Positions 31,391 to 39,482 of a DNA stretch of 64,000 nt are shown here, piece by piece; position 1 is the stretch's first letter; each line of letters opens with the position of its first letter. The notes beneath the pieces are model-generated. The model made no database searches and had not been told where the DNA came from. It saw only the letters and a program-made list of their open reading frames with translations. The stretch spans positions 1 to 64,000 of IMG/VR virus record IMGVR_UViG_3300025030_000004. One strand, 5' to 3'. Both the position numbers and the translations under genes were made by a program. Origin of the DNA: a virus.

Positions 31391-31426
31391 TCTCGAATGC
31401 TCCCAAATGCTCACGTATGCTTCCAT
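31391..31426. repeat. 10-bp-phased ATGCTC/T triplet, copy A
   Basis: ATGCTC at 31397, ATGCTC at 31407 and ATGCTT at 31417: three copies at an exact 10-bp period in an intergenic region, about 65 bp before the next ribosome site. Related arrays lie at 32218 and 48897. Confidence 0.65.
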
Positions 31427-31488
31427 TTTCAAAAGGTAAAATAACATAAAACTCATGTTTCGTAGGATTAGAAGAAAGGAGAAACAAT

Positions 31489-31704
31489 ATGGAATGGATT
31501 AATGTAAAAGATAGATTACCTGAACTACGAGATGATTCTGTGCTTGTATATTTTCTAGAAAATCAATCAATAGCTATGGTATATATTGAAGATTATTTTG
31601 CAGGTATCACAGCAGGGGTAGTAGATGGTGTTCAACAATATACAAAATGGTATATTTCTCAAGGCGTAACTCATTGGATGGAGTTGCCTGAAATTCCAGT
31701 ATGA
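31489..31704 (+). CDS. DUF551-like protein, 71 aa
   Basis: ATG 31489 with AAAGGAGAAAC upstream. MEWINVKDRLPEL at the start and THWMELPEIPV at the end are the hallmark of DUF551, small proteins frequent in phages and prophages. The length is typical. Function unknown. Confidence 0.8.
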   Translation: MEWINVKDRLPELRDDSVLVYFLENQSIAMVYIEDYFAGITAGVVDGVQQYTKWYISQGVTHWMELPEIPV

Positions 31705-31747
31705 AAATACAGTTTCGAACTAATTAAAGAAAGAAGGTAAATAATTA

Positions 31748-32200
31748 ATGACAAAATATGAAACAATGTGTGATACATATAAACACAAGCAACTGGTGAA
31801 TAAACTAATAAATCAAGTTACGCAAAAATTAAGTGAAAGAGCTATCAACCACGATAACTCCAAACTAGAGGAATTTGAAGCAGATACATTTACGGAATTT
31901 ACACCAAAACTTTCAAAGTCTACATATGGTAGCGAGGAGTACATGGGATTTCTTAAGGAAATGAAACCTGCTTTGGATCATCACTACGCTAAGAATAGAC
32001 ATCATCCAGAACACTTTCCAAATGGTATTAAAGATATGGACTTGATTGATTTAATCGAAATGATTTGTGATTGGAAAGCATCTACTATGAGACACAATGA
32101 TGGAAATATCCTTACTAGTATTGATAAAAATCAAGACCGTTTTGGATATTCAAGTGATATGGCTGTTATTTTTAAGAATACTGTTAAATTGTTTGAATAA
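31748..32200 (+). CDS. DUF5662-like protein, 150 aa
   Basis: Seen: INHDNSKLEEFE, STYGSEEYMGFLKEMKPALDHHYAKNRHHPEHF, MDLIDLIEMICDWKAST and RFGYSS. This His/Asp-rich helical pattern is what I recall for DUF5662, resembling metal-dependent HD-type phosphohydrolases; conserved His (N-terminal HD, HHxxN-x-HHPE) and Asp (CDW) could bind metal. Common in phage genomes near nucleotide genes; activity not established. AAAGAAGG upstream. Confidence 0.75.
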   Translation: MTKYETMCDTYKHKQLVNKLINQVTQKLSERAINHDNSKLEEFEADTFTEFTPKLSKSTYGSEEYMGFLKEMKPALDHHYAKNRHHPEHFPNGIKDMDLIDLIEMICDWKASTMRHNDGNILTSIDKNQDRFGYSSDMAVIFKNTVKLFE

Positions 32201-32210
32201 AGAAAACCAC

Positions 32211-32247
32211 CTCCCTCATACTCAGTTATGCTTTAATATGCTTCCAT
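32211..32247. repeat. 10-bp-phased ATGCTC/T triplet, copy B
   Basis: ATACTC 32218, ATGCTT 32228, ATGCTT 32238, again 10 bp apart, preceded by CTCCCTC as in copy C. Both copies A and B are followed by a related AAAATA-CATAAAAC segment and then a ribosome site. Confidence 0.65.
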
Positions 32248-32317
32248 TTACTACCCAATATGATTTGTAAAATACACATAAAACCACTGTTTTAAGCTGT
32301 TAGAAAGGAGAATTACT

Positions 32318-32479
32318 TTGAAAAATTGTGTGGTAAGAACTTATGGCGTAGGGTATACAAATCCTACTACAAATTTAAGTGCTAAATTAAACGATGGATG
32401 GATAGTAAAGAGTTGTACTCCTATTTTTGCATCAAATGGTAAGACTGAATATATTGAATATATCTTAGAGAAAGAATGA
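32318..32479 (+). CDS. Hypothetical small protein, 53 aa
   Basis: TTG 32318 with GAAAGGAG (32303-32310) 7 nt upstream. Begins MKNCVVRTYGVGYT and reads LNDGWIVKSCTPIFASNG...YIEYILEKE: this pattern (DGW-x-V, then Y-I-L-E at the end) resembles DUF4177-like small proteins of phages. Function unknown. Confidence 0.6.
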   Translation: MKNCVVRTYGVGYTNPTTNLSAKLNDGWIVKSCTPIFASNGKTEYIEYILEKE

Positions 32480-32507
32480 AAATGCTAATTGAAGGGAGGA
32501 CTTAGAT

Positions 32508-32732
32508 TTGCCTAGAGAACCAGTATTCACAGGAACAGTTAGTAAATTACCTAAACCAAAAGGTAATCGTCCTAGTGACAGAACATGTGAAAAATGCAAA
32601 AACTCAACTTTGATAGTAGAAGGAAAAGATACAGTAATACCTCATCAGTTGTTAACTTGTAGATTTGGTTCTAATATATTTACAGAGTGTCAAACTGCAT
32701 GTACGAATGATTATTTTGAATCAAGAAGATAA
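32508..32732 (+). CDS. Small Cys-containing protein, 74 aa
   Basis: TTG 32508 with GAAGGGAGG upstream. Pro/Lys-rich N-terminus, then TCEKCKNS and later CRFG, CQTACTN: a possible zinc site. No family recognised. Confidence 0.6.
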   Translation: MPREPVFTGTVSKLPKPKGNRPSDRTCEKCKNSTLIVEGKDTVIPHQLLTCRFGSNIFTECQTACTNDYFESRR

Positions 32733-32755
32733 AACAATTTTTATAGGAGGAGAAT

Positions 32756-33199
32756 ATGAACAAAATAAAACAGTGGATAAAGAATAAATTAATTGCGTTT
32801 TTAGGGATAGATGAAATAGTTAATCTTTTAGATAAGCATATTGATAATAATGATAACTCCTTTAAAGACCTAAGAAGTCTAGCATATAGCTTAAATAATA
32901 ATACTAGAAACGAATTAAAACGAGATGTATCTCATTGTCAAGATTCAGTAAATGTTTTACATAATACGATTGAAAATGTTGTGCATATTGGTACTGATGT
33001 CCGATATCACAATGAAAGAACTCATAGTTGGGCGGTAATATGTATCGAAGGTAATATAAATATTGTTAAGTTTGTTGATTTAGGAAATCAAGACGCAAGA
33101 AGTATATTAGAATATCTAAAACATTTTGAGGCAGGAAGACATTGTATAGACACTCCATATAAACAAATGTTTTATGATGATGGATTGTTTAAATTTTGA
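32756..33199 (+). CDS. Hypothetical protein, 147 aa
   Basis: ATG 32756 after AGGAGG. N-terminal basic amphipathic helix, a helical middle (Asn-rich), then a beta-rich C-terminal half (HSWAVICIEGNINIVKFVDLG ... HFEAGRHCIDTP). I do not recognise it. Confidence 0.65.
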   Translation: MNKIKQWIKNKLIAFLGIDEIVNLLDKHIDNNDNSFKDLRSLAYSLNNNTRNELKRDVSHCQDSVNVLHNTIENVVHIGTDVRYHNERTHSWAVICIEGNINIVKFVDLGNQDARSILEYLKHFEAGRHCIDTPYKQMFYDDGLFKF

Positions 33200-33250
33200 T
33201 CCCCATAAAACCCAAATTTTATGGTAACTAAATAGAAAGGAGATTAAATT

Positions 33251-33490
33251 ATGAATAATCAAACAGAGAATTATGTTATATTAAAACCAATTGCCGAAAG
33301 ATTTAATTTGGTTGCAAAGGAAATTACAGACAATGATATTAAATACATAATTAAAGAAGCAATGAAGGAACAAATCAAAGGAATTTTTGATTTCAATAAA
33401 CTCAATGAAATGACAGAAGAATTTATTGATAAAAACGAAGATAAAATTAAATGTGCGATTGCCGATTGTATCTTTAATAAATTAAAGTAA
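33251..33490 (+). CDS. Hypothetical helical protein, 79 aa
   Basis: ATG 33251 with AAAGGAG 8-9 nt upstream. Predominantly helical, acidic/basic alternating (NDIKYIIKEAMKEQIKGIF). No motif recognised. Confidence 0.65.
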   Translation: MNNQTENYVILKPIAERFNLVAKEITDNDIKYIIKEAMKEQIKGIFDFNKLNEMTEEFIDKNEDKIKCAIADCIFNKLK

Positions 33491-33535
33491 TTAAAATTAA
33501 GATTTTACGTGGAATTTGAAAGGAGATTAAATAAA

Positions 33536-34009
33536 ATGAAAAAATTAGAATTTGGTTACAAATGTAAAGATATCGTCACAGGTTTTGAAGGTATTTTGAA
33601 AAGTAGAGGTATGTTTATTACAGGTTGCGATAGGGTTGAACTAGTTAAAGACAGTGAAGAAAAGTGGTTTGATGCTCCAGTAGTTAAAATCTTAGATGAT
33701 GGAGTATATAATGACTTATTAGAAGCAGGATGTAATAAATTTGATGATCTTAATGAGTCGTTATATGATTATGGTGTATTAGCAAGAGATAAAATCACTG
33801 GATATGAAGGCAAAATTATTGCCAAATCAATTAGTATTACAGGAGATATTTCGTATGGATTATCCCCAAAGTTTGCAAAAGAAAGTAAAAATAATGATGC
33901 TACTTGGTTTGATGAAAGTAGGCTTGAAGTTGTAGATGATAAGAAAGATGAAATTAAAACGAATGAGAGAAGGACTGGTGGAGCAGTACCTAATTTGAGG
34001 TGTAGATAG
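33536..34009 (+). CDS. Protein with two tandem copies of one domain
   Basis: 157 aa from ATG 33536 (AAAGGAG, spacing about 9). First half: GYKCKDIVTGFEGIL ... MFITGCDRVEL ... KWFDAPVVKIL. Second half: GVLARDKITGYEGKI ... SISITGDISYGL ... TWFDESRLEVV. The matching order of D-x-TG-x-EG, ITG and WFD shows an internal duplication of an approximately 60-aa beta-rich (SH3-like) unit. Similar single units occur in phages; role unknown. Confidence 0.75.
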   Translation: MKKLEFGYKCKDIVTGFEGILKSRGMFITGCDRVELVKDSEEKWFDAPVVKILDDGVYNDLLEAGCNKFDDLNESLYDYGVLARDKITGYEGKIIAKSISITGDISYGLSPKFAKESKNNDATWFDESRLEVVDDKKDEIKTNERRTGGAVPNLRCR

Positions 34010-34055
34010 AATGAATTGAATTGTCCGTTTTATGTTATAGAAAGGAGTGAAACAA

Positions 34056-34256
34056 ATGAAAGAATCAATAGTTCTATCTGATGGTAAATATACCGTAATT
34101 CTAGATAGTGGAAATTCAAAATTCTTATTTTATGCATTGCGGTATAATGAACCATGGGAAGCAGGAACACATTTAGATAATTTACATTTAGCTATGTTTC
34201 AGAGAATTAGAGATTTAGAAGATAGAGTAATATCTCTAGTAAGCGAAATACAATAA
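34056..34256 (+). CDS. Hypothetical protein, 66 aa
   Basis: ATG 34056 preferred (AAAGGAG 34040-34046, spacing 9). Contains YTVILDSGNSKFLFYALRYNEPW and an acidic helix at the end (RIRDLEDRVISL). The opening part resembles small phage proteins with a beta hairpin. Unknown function. Confidence 0.65.
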   Translation: MKESIVLSDGKYTVILDSGNSKFLFYALRYNEPWEAGTHLDNLHLAMFQRIRDLEDRVISLVSEIQ

Positions 34257-34290
34257 ACCATTCATTCTATACTATGAAAGGAGTTTTTAT

Positions 34291-34488
34291 ATGAAAGAAT
34301 TATTAAAAAATCAATTTCCTAAACTAGTATATGGGTTAGTTACTATAGTTGTACTCGCTTTATTTTTCGGATTAATGTTGGGAACTGTTGCCCTAGTAAT
34401 GCTCACTCATGGAACAACTAAAATTATTGTAATCGTTGTTGTAATTTTGATCCTTGCTTTGATGATCGGAAATGATAAATTAAAATAA
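34291..34488 (+). CDS. Two-helix membrane protein, 65 aa
   Basis: ATG 34291 with AAAGGAG 8 nt upstream. Two long hydrophobic helices (about 12-36 and 43-59) separated by a short polar turn. Possibly holin-like in topology, but nothing specific supports lysis. Confidence 0.65.
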   Translation: MKELLKNQFPKLVYGLVTIVVLALFFGLMLGTVALVMLTHGTTKIIVIVVVILILALMIGNDKLK

Positions 34489-34527
34489 CCCAACCAAAAG
34501 ATACTTTTAAAGGGTAAGGAGGGCGAG

Positions 34528-34731
34528 ATGGATAAAGATTTGTTGTGGGAATATATAGATACAGGTTTATCTCCATCCGAGATAAAAAGAATGTATGAGA
34601 GTTTAGGTGTGACAGTTGACCTGATTTCAAGATTAATAATTGGGGATTATACAAGTATTAATTTGGCTGTTGAAGATGCGATATCTTTCTTGGATACCTA
34701 TGCTAGTCTTAGAATAAAAGAAATGAACTAA
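34528..34731 (+). CDS. Hypothetical protein, 67 aa
   Basis: ATG 34528 after AAGGAGGGCGAG. Begins MDKDLLWEYIDTGLSPSEIKRMYESLG, a helix-turn-helix-like pattern (SPSEIKRM), then a helical end. Could be a small DNA-binding protein; not certain. Confidence 0.6.
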   Translation: MDKDLLWEYIDTGLSPSEIKRMYESLGVTVDLISRLIIGDYTSINLAVEDAISFLDTYASLRIKEMN

Positions 34732-34734
34732 CTG

Positions 34735-34775
34735 AAAATAATTAATTGACATAGATATATAGGGTATGGTATAAT
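34735..34775 (+). promoter_or_regulatory. Promoter with upstream AAAATAATTAAT
   Basis: TTGACA (34746-34751), 18-bp spacer, TATAAT (34770-34775); the 12-mer AAAATAATTAAT (34735-34746) abuts the -35 box. Drives the gene at 34822 and probably those after it. Confidence 0.75.
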
Positions 34776-34821
34776 TATTATCTAGGCAATAAACAATGAA
34801 AGGGTGAATCGAGGTGATTAG

Positions 34822-35385
34822 TTGAATTATAATAGACCACGCAATGAGACAGAAACACATTTCTTACTTAAGGAAATAAGTAAATACATACTTTTTGGTT
34901 GGGGTTACAAAATGATTGGTACGGAAGTTCATGGCATGTGGGACTTAGATATTGGTAAAAAACGCAAAGAAATTATTGACTGTGTAGGACTTAAGAAGGT
35001 ATCAGATGGTAGAGGAAAATACCATTATGATATAAAAGGAATTGAAGCAAAGGCAAGTTTAAGTGACTTTAATAATGGATTTTGTTGTGCTCCTGCTATG
35101 AGTTATGTCATAAGTACAGTAAATACTATTCCTATTAATTTGTTGCCTTCATCTATTGGTTTTATTGAAGTGGATCTTAATATTTTTGAGTTAAAGAAAT
35201 ACTCGCAAAGGATTCCTGATATGAAGGGTGTAACTTTAGTTAAGAAAGCTAAGAGAAAGATTGATTCGAGATTCAAATCAGAAGAAGCATATAGAAAATG
35301 GTGTGAACAATGTTTGGAAAGAGTGGCATATAGAAGTAGTAGTGAGCTGTTATTTTGGAGGAATTATATTGAGCTTATTGAATAG
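34822..35385 (+). CDS. Possible PD-(D/E)xK-fold protein, 187 aa
   Basis: TTG 34822 behind GAGGTGATTAG. Seen: NRPRNETETHFLLK, then IDCVGLKK, YDIKGIEAKASLSDF, and a C-terminal SELLFWRNYIELIE. The acidic residue in IIDCV followed by IEAKAS (E-x-K) is compatible with a restriction-endonuclease-like nuclease core, as found in small phage nucleases. This is an inference from spacing only. First gene of a promoter-driven unit. Confidence 0.6.
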   Translation: MNYNRPRNETETHFLLKEISKYILFGWGYKMIGTEVHGMWDLDIGKKRKEIIDCVGLKKVSDGRGKYHYDIKGIEAKASLSDFNNGFCCAPAMSYVISTVNTIPINLLPSSIGFIEVDLNIFELKKYSQRIPDMKGVTLVKKAKRKIDSRFKSEEAYRKWCEQCLERVAYRSSSELLFWRNYIELIE

Positions 35386-35414
35386 AAAATAATAATAAAT
35401 TAAGGAAGTGAAAT

Positions 35415-35774
35415 ATGAAAATAAGAATTATTAAAAATAACCCTCCAAAAAATTGCTCGAACGCTAGTGATATTAGTGAATATATTGGTCAAGTATTAGA
35501 AGCTTATGTGGATGAAAATGGAGATGTAGTTATTTCAGAAAAGTGTGGAATTATTGGAGGAATTATATTCACCGGAGAATATGAAATAATAGATGGCGTG
35601 ATGGAAAATATTGAATCCACATCACGTAAAATGATTAATGAATATAAAAGTAATCCTAAAATGGCAATTGAACAATTAGAATTCTGTGGGTATGAGTGTG
35701 AGGGTGGAGTGCTGATTAATAATGTAGCCTTTATTGCATTAAAAGAATTAATTATGGAAGGAGATGAGATTTGA
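35415..35774 (+). CDS. Hypothetical protein, 119 aa
   Basis: ATG 35415 with AAGGAAG upstream. Beta-rich first half: ARG-like start (KIRIIKNNPPKNCSNASDISEYIGQVLEAY trimmed here to its first part NNPPKNCSNAS), GDVVISEKCG, IIGGIIFTGEYEII; helical acidic end. It resembles short phage proteins of unknown role. Overlaps the next frame by 11 nt. Confidence 0.65.
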   Translation: MKIRIIKNNPPKNCSNASDISEYIGQVLEAYVDENGDVVISEKCGIIGGIIFTGEYEIIDGVMENIESTSRKMINEYKSNPKMAIEQLEFCGYECEGGVLINNVAFIALKELIMEGDEI

Positions 35775-35955
35775 CACAATGCAGAAAATTAGATTCCTTA
35801 AAAACTTTGGATATTGGAGTAAAGATACTTATCGAGTAATTTTAGGAGAAGATGAGGAATATTATCATGTTCATGTTGATTTAAAGAGTTTAGAGACGGT
35901 CAAATTTCATAAGAGTGAGAATGGGAAATTGTTTGTTGTAGTAGAGAGGAGTTAG
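35764..35955 (+). CDS. Hypothetical protein, 63 aa
   Basis: Overlaps the preceding gene by 11 nt. ATG 35764 lies immediately after GAAGGAG; ATG 35779 (15 nt away) is an alternative start, so the N-terminus is uncertain. Basic, with GYWSKDTYRVILGEDEEYYHV; ends VVVERS. Confidence 0.55.
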   Translation: MRFDTMQKIRFLKNFGYWSKDTYRVILGEDEEYYHVHVDLKSLETVKFHKSENGKLFVVVERS

Positions 35956-36000
35956 GTTGATAATATTTTTTGGAATTTAATATTAGAAAGGGGTGAGATA

Positions 36001-36069
36001 TTGTTTAAAATGTGTGAATTAGTTAGTAAGGTTAGTGTTAGTTGGAGGGGTGGTGGAAATAATGGCTAA
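36001..36069 (+). CDS. Possible 22-aa peptide
   Basis: TTG 36001 has GAAAGGGG upstream. The frame (MFKMCELVSKVS...) ends at TAA 36067-36069, overlapping the ATG of the next gene at 36062. Probably a coupling leader, if real. Confidence 0.3.
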   Translation: MFKMCELVSKVSVSWRGGGNNG

Positions 36070-36268
36070 AGAAATTAAAGTTAAAGAAGATTCAAGTAAA
36101 ACTTGGATTATGACTTTAGGCGTAGTTTTTGAAAGCGAAGAGACAAAGGAATCAGCAATGCGAGACTTTCAATCAACTATGGATGACTATGTAGATAATT
36201 GCAGAATGATAGAAGTTATCAGTTGTAAACAAGCTAATCTTAGTTTTAAATTAGTTGAAGGCGAATAA
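36062..36268 (+). CDS. Hypothetical protein, 68 aa
   Basis: ATG 36062 after GGAGGGGTGG. MAKEIKVKEDSSKTWIMTLG then a predicted beta-alpha-beta with SEETKESAMRDFQSTMDDY. Likely soluble; no family recognised. Confidence 0.65.
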   Translation: MAKEIKVKEDSSKTWIMTLGVVFESEETKESAMRDFQSTMDDYVDNCRMIEVISCKQANLSFKLVEGE

Positions 36269-36381
36269 TACTTTAAATGGAAAATTTCATTTGGTTTAGT
36301 TTGATTTGACCTTTGGGATGGTTGGGAATATACTTGGGTTACTAAATGAATCATAAATAATAAATGGGAAGGATTGATTGC

Positions 36382-36453
36382 TTGAAAAATTCAGGTAATT
36401 GCTGGCGACCAATAAAATTTAATAAATCACCACCTACTTCAATATATTGTTAA
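36382..36453 (+). CDS. Possible 23-aa peptide upstream of the replication block
   Basis: TTG 36382 with GGGAAGGA 8-10 nt upstream; short frame KNSGNCWRPIKFNKS... ending at TAA 36451-36453. It sits in the 237-nt gap before the replication genes, which otherwise contains only AT-rich sequence. Weak evidence. Confidence 0.25.
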   Translation: MKNSGNCWRPIKFNKSPPTSIYC

Positions 36454-36505
36454 AAGACTATTAAAAAATAAATAAAAAATATATTGAAAGAAGGAATACA
36501 TAATA

Positions 36506-37690
36506 ATGGCGAAGAAAGAAGATAAAAAACAACTGAAAAAAGGTCAATCATTATTTCAATTAATCGGAGAAGCTAAAATTACTGACTTTACATTCAAAAT
36601 GGATGAAACCACTAAGAAATCTGATTGGGTTTGGAATCAGTTAAATCTTGGAGTGGATTGCGGTAGTGGGAATGTGGTATATGCCGATTTAATGGGTGGT
36701 TACGGTTCTGAAAGAGATAATGTTCTTTATGTACATGGCAAAAAAGAAAATGATAATAATAAATTAGTAGATGATTTTTCAAATCAATTTAAAATTGCTT
36801 GGGAAGATAGATTCGACGAAGATATTCTTGAAACTATTGGTGATCAATGCTTTATTACTATCGGGTTAGAAAAAGATAATAAAGGTAAAACACTCCCAAA
36901 AAGATTTTTATCAGCTTATGATGCTATTGAATATGTTCAAGAACATCTGAAAAATGAAATGGTCATTAATGTTAAAGGTGGTTTTAAATACACTACATAT
37001 AACGATTCTGTTCAGGTAAAAAAAGAGATTACAAGTATCTTTTTGTCAAAGGTAGATGATTCTTCTAAATATAAAGCTACATTTACTCAGTCAATTCTTC
37101 TTGATAAAGATAGTGTTGGTAAGTTGGATAAAGAAAAAGCAATTTATCCTATTTATGCAAGAGTTGTGGATTATATAAAAGAATACAATGGGAAAGAAGT
37201 AAAACAAAATATTACATTTAGAAAAACCTTTGAACTTGAAGTGGATAAAGTAAAACCAGAAAATACTAAAAAGTTTATTGATAAAGTATTAAAGGTCAAA
37301 AAAGATATCACTGAAGTAACCATTGAAGGTGATATTGTAGAGGGCCAATCTTTGATAAATATTACAGAGGCAGATATCCCAGATGATATTATGGAACTTA
37401 TTGAAATGGGAGCTTATACTATGGAAGAAGCTGTAAATAAGCTTGCTGTAGGGGGAAGCAAAGAAAAGAAAATGGTAATTCGTAAACCATCTATTAAAAT
37501 GGTTGGAGATGAAGATAATAAAAAACCTATAATTCTTAAAACAGATGGTCAGTATAAAGACGAAGATTTGATTTTTGATTTTATGATTGAAGAAGATACA
37601 CCTGAAGAGGATCAAAAAAATAGTGAAGAGAATACAGACGATGAAGAAGATACATCATGGATGGATGCATTAGACGAAGATACAGAGTAA
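36506..37690 (+). CDS. Probable phage replication accessory/ssDNA-binding protein
   Basis: 394 aa, soluble, acidic. Begins MAKKEDKKQLKKGQSLFQLIGEA; the first half is OB-like beta (ITDFTFKMDE, WVWNQLNLGVDCGSGNVVYADLMGG), the last 60 residues are extremely acidic and end DTSWMDALDEDTE. Acidic C-terminal tails with a hydrophobic tip are typical of SSB proteins that recruit partners. The nuclease at 42063 ends with a similar DDLSWMDNL. First gene of the SPbeta-like replication block. SSB function is inferred from position and tail. Confidence 0.65.
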   Translation: MAKKEDKKQLKKGQSLFQLIGEAKITDFTFKMDETTKKSDWVWNQLNLGVDCGSGNVVYADLMGGYGSERDNVLYVHGKKENDNNKLVDDFSNQFKIAWEDRFDEDILETIGDQCFITIGLEKDNKGKTLPKRFLSAYDAIEYVQEHLKNEMVINVKGGFKYTTYNDSVQVKKEITSIFLSKVDDSSKYKATFTQSILLDKDSVGKLDKEKAIYPIYARVVDYIKEYNGKEVKQNITFRKTFELEVDKVKPENTKKFIDKVLKVKKDITEVTIEGDIVEGQSLINITEADIPDDIMELIEMGAYTMEEAVNKLAVGGSKEKKMVIRKPSIKMVGDEDNKKPIILKTDGQYKDEDLIFDFMIEEDTPEEDQKNSEENTDDEEDTSWMDALDEDTE

Positions 37691-37700
37691 ATTTAAATAT

Positions 37701-37728
37701 TTCGGAGAGGGTACTCGCCTTCTCCGAA
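37701..37728 (+). terminator. 11-bp hairpin between replication genes
   Basis: TTCGGAGAGGG (37701-37711) pairs with CCTTCTCCGAA (37718-37728), one G-U, loop TACTCG. Followed by AAAATACAAT, not a T-run. May attenuate or process the polycistronic RNA. Confidence 0.55.
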
Positions 37729-37768
37729 AATACAATACCATATAAATAATTGGAAGGTGGAATTTGGT

Positions 37769-38905
37769 TTGGCAGGGAGAAAATTTGGTAAAAAGAATAT
37801 AATTAAAGTTGATCCATTGGCCTATAATTTAGGACTAATTGGAGAAAGTGGTATTGGTAAAACTACTCTTGCAAAAGAGGTATGTGAACAACTTGTTGGT
37901 GAAGATGGATACATGATTTTTAACATAGGTAAAGAAGATGGTATTGACGCTATCGCAGGAGCTATATATGAGGATATTCCAGATTGGGAAGCTTTTGAAG
38001 AAGTTACTGATGATATTTTAGAGAATAAACTTTCAGATTATAAAGATTTAAAAGTTATTATTTATGATACATTAGATGAATTATTTGATATTGCTGAACT
38101 AGAGGTAATTCGATTACATAATAAAGAAAATCCTGAAAAACCAGTACAGTCAATTAAGGCAGCCTTTGGTGGGTATATGGCAGGAGAAGATAAGACTGCT
38201 GAGATAATCCTAACAAGAATGTGGGAACTTAAAAAAATTGGAGTAAGTATGTTTATCATTGGTCATACAAAAAAGAGAACAATGACAGACGTTGCTACTG
38301 GAATAGAGTATGATATGTTGACCACAAATATGTCACATAGATACTTTAATGCATTAAAGACAAAATTACACGTATTAGGTGTGGCATCTATCAATCGAGA
38401 GATCACACAAACTAAAACAGGAAGAAAGGTTGGTAAAGGTAAAGACAGAAAAGATGAAATTAAAGGATCAATTGAAAATGAAACAAGGATAATTACATTT
38501 AGAGATGATAATTTCAATATAGATTCAAAATCAAGATTTTCTGAAATTACTGATACAATAGTTCTAAGTCCTGATGAATTTATTAAAGCCGTAGAAGAAG
38601 CAATCAAAATTGAACATGATAAACAAGAAGGAAATAAATCTATTGAAGACACTAAAGCTGAACAGGCAGTAGAAAAAGAAAAGATTAATGAGAAAAATGC
38701 AAACGATAAAAAAGTAGAACTTAAAGCAAAAGAAGTAGAACAACTTGTAGCAATGATCACCAGTTTTGTGAAAGCTAACAAAACAAGTCCTGAGAAACTA
38801 AAACCGTTACTAACTGAGAGTAAAAGAATGGGATACGTTAATCCAACAAAAGTTGATAATTTAAAAGATGCAAATATATTGTTCGATTTAATTGATGGTA
38901 AATAA
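37769..38905 (+). CDS. RecA/Sak4-like AAA ATPase (SPbeta YorG-like position)
   Basis: 378 aa from TTG 37769 (GGAAGGTGG, spacing about 9). Walker A GESGIGKTT at residues 25-33, Walker B-like LKVIIYDTLDEL near 97-108, then VSMFIIGHTKKRTM (sensor-like) near 170. Phage proteins of this type (AAA_24/Sak4) act as recombinase-like or helicase-loader ATPases. A Lys/Glu-rich linker (residues 295-330) precedes a C-terminal helical domain (NKTSPEKLKPLLTESKRMG). Gene order with downstream helicase and primase matches SPbeta. Confidence 0.8.
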   Translation: MAGRKFGKKNIIKVDPLAYNLGLIGESGIGKTTLAKEVCEQLVGEDGYMIFNIGKEDGIDAIAGAIYEDIPDWEAFEEVTDDILENKLSDYKDLKVIIYDTLDELFDIAELEVIRLHNKENPEKPVQSIKAAFGGYMAGEDKTAEIILTRMWELKKIGVSMFIIGHTKKRTMTDVATGIEYDMLTTNMSHRYFNALKTKLHVLGVASINREITQTKTGRKVGKGKDRKDEIKGSIENETRIITFRDDNFNIDSKSRFSEITDTIVLSPDEFIKAVEEAIKIEHDKQEGNKSIEDTKAEQAVEKEKINEKNANDKKVELKAKEVEQLVAMITSFVKANKTSPEKLKPLLTESKRMGYVNPTKVDNLKDANILFDLIDGK

Positions 38906-38916
38906 ATAATAAATAT

Positions 38917-38940
38917 GGGAGGGAATTAAGTTTTCCTCCC
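38917..38940 (+). terminator. Hairpin GGGAGGGAA/TTTCCTCCC
   Basis: Nine base pairs with one G-U and a 6-nt loop, followed by TAAGTTTT. Lies 12 nt after the ATPase stop. Probably a weak terminator or processing site. Confidence 0.55.
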
Positions 38941-39009
38941 TAAGTTTTCAGATAGAGGTGATAGTGTGAGTCGAGTTGCATAAATATGTGAAAGAGGGAT
39001 AGTGGTTAT

Positions 39010-39474
39010 ATGACAGATTCAATAGATAAAAAACAAGAAAATAAAGACTGGTTAGAACTATGTAAATATGTTCATCATGAAATTTTACAATACGATTCGA
39101 ATCTAAAATTCCCAAGATATTTAGCACTGAGGTTAAGAGGATTACATAGTGGACAGTTTATGGCAAACAAAAAACAACAACCTTGTGCAAATTATGATTA
39201 TAAAATAATATTATTCACCTTTAAAATATGTAGACCTAATATATTGCAATGTTTCATGACTAATAAAACTAAATTTGTAGATGAAAAACATAGAATAAAT
39301 ACTATGATGGTTATTATTGAAAACAATATTAATGATATGGTAATACGATTAAAAAACGCCGAAACCGCAAAAGTAAAAGCAGAGAATGTAGATATGGAAA
39401 ACATTTACCATGAAGGAGCAGAGTATCAACCTAAAACGAAAAAACCGAATGGCACACTAGAAGACTTATGGTAA
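39010..39474 (+). CDS. Replication-block protein of unknown function (YorH-like position)
   Basis: 154 aa, starts MTDSIDKKQENKDWLELCKYVHHEIL, contains FPRYLALRLRGLHSGQF and a C-terminal tail ending PNGTLEDLW. Lies between ATPase and DnaB-like helicase, as yorH does in SPbeta as I recall. Its fixed position suggests a helicase-loading or accessory role, unproven. Confidence 0.7.
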   Translation: MTDSIDKKQENKDWLELCKYVHHEILQYDSNLKFPRYLALRLRGLHSGQFMANKKQQPCANYDYKIILFTFKICRPNILQCFMTNKTKFVDEKHRINTMMVIIENNINDMVIRLKNAETAKVKAENVDMENIYHEGAEYQPKTKKPNGTLEDLW

Positions 39475-39482
39475 AGAGGTAG

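Noticed and set aside
31391-31426. Phased ATGCTC repeats as a CRISPR array
   Set aside because: Units are only 6 bp at 10-bp period, with no spacers of 25-40 bp and no cas genes.
34291-34488. Holin gene
   Set aside because: Two hydrophobic helices alone are not specific, and no lysis enzyme gene is adjacent.
38263-38781. 172-codon minus-strand frame
   Set aside because: Antisense shadow of the ATPase gene with Ser/Leu/Phe-rich low-complexity translation.
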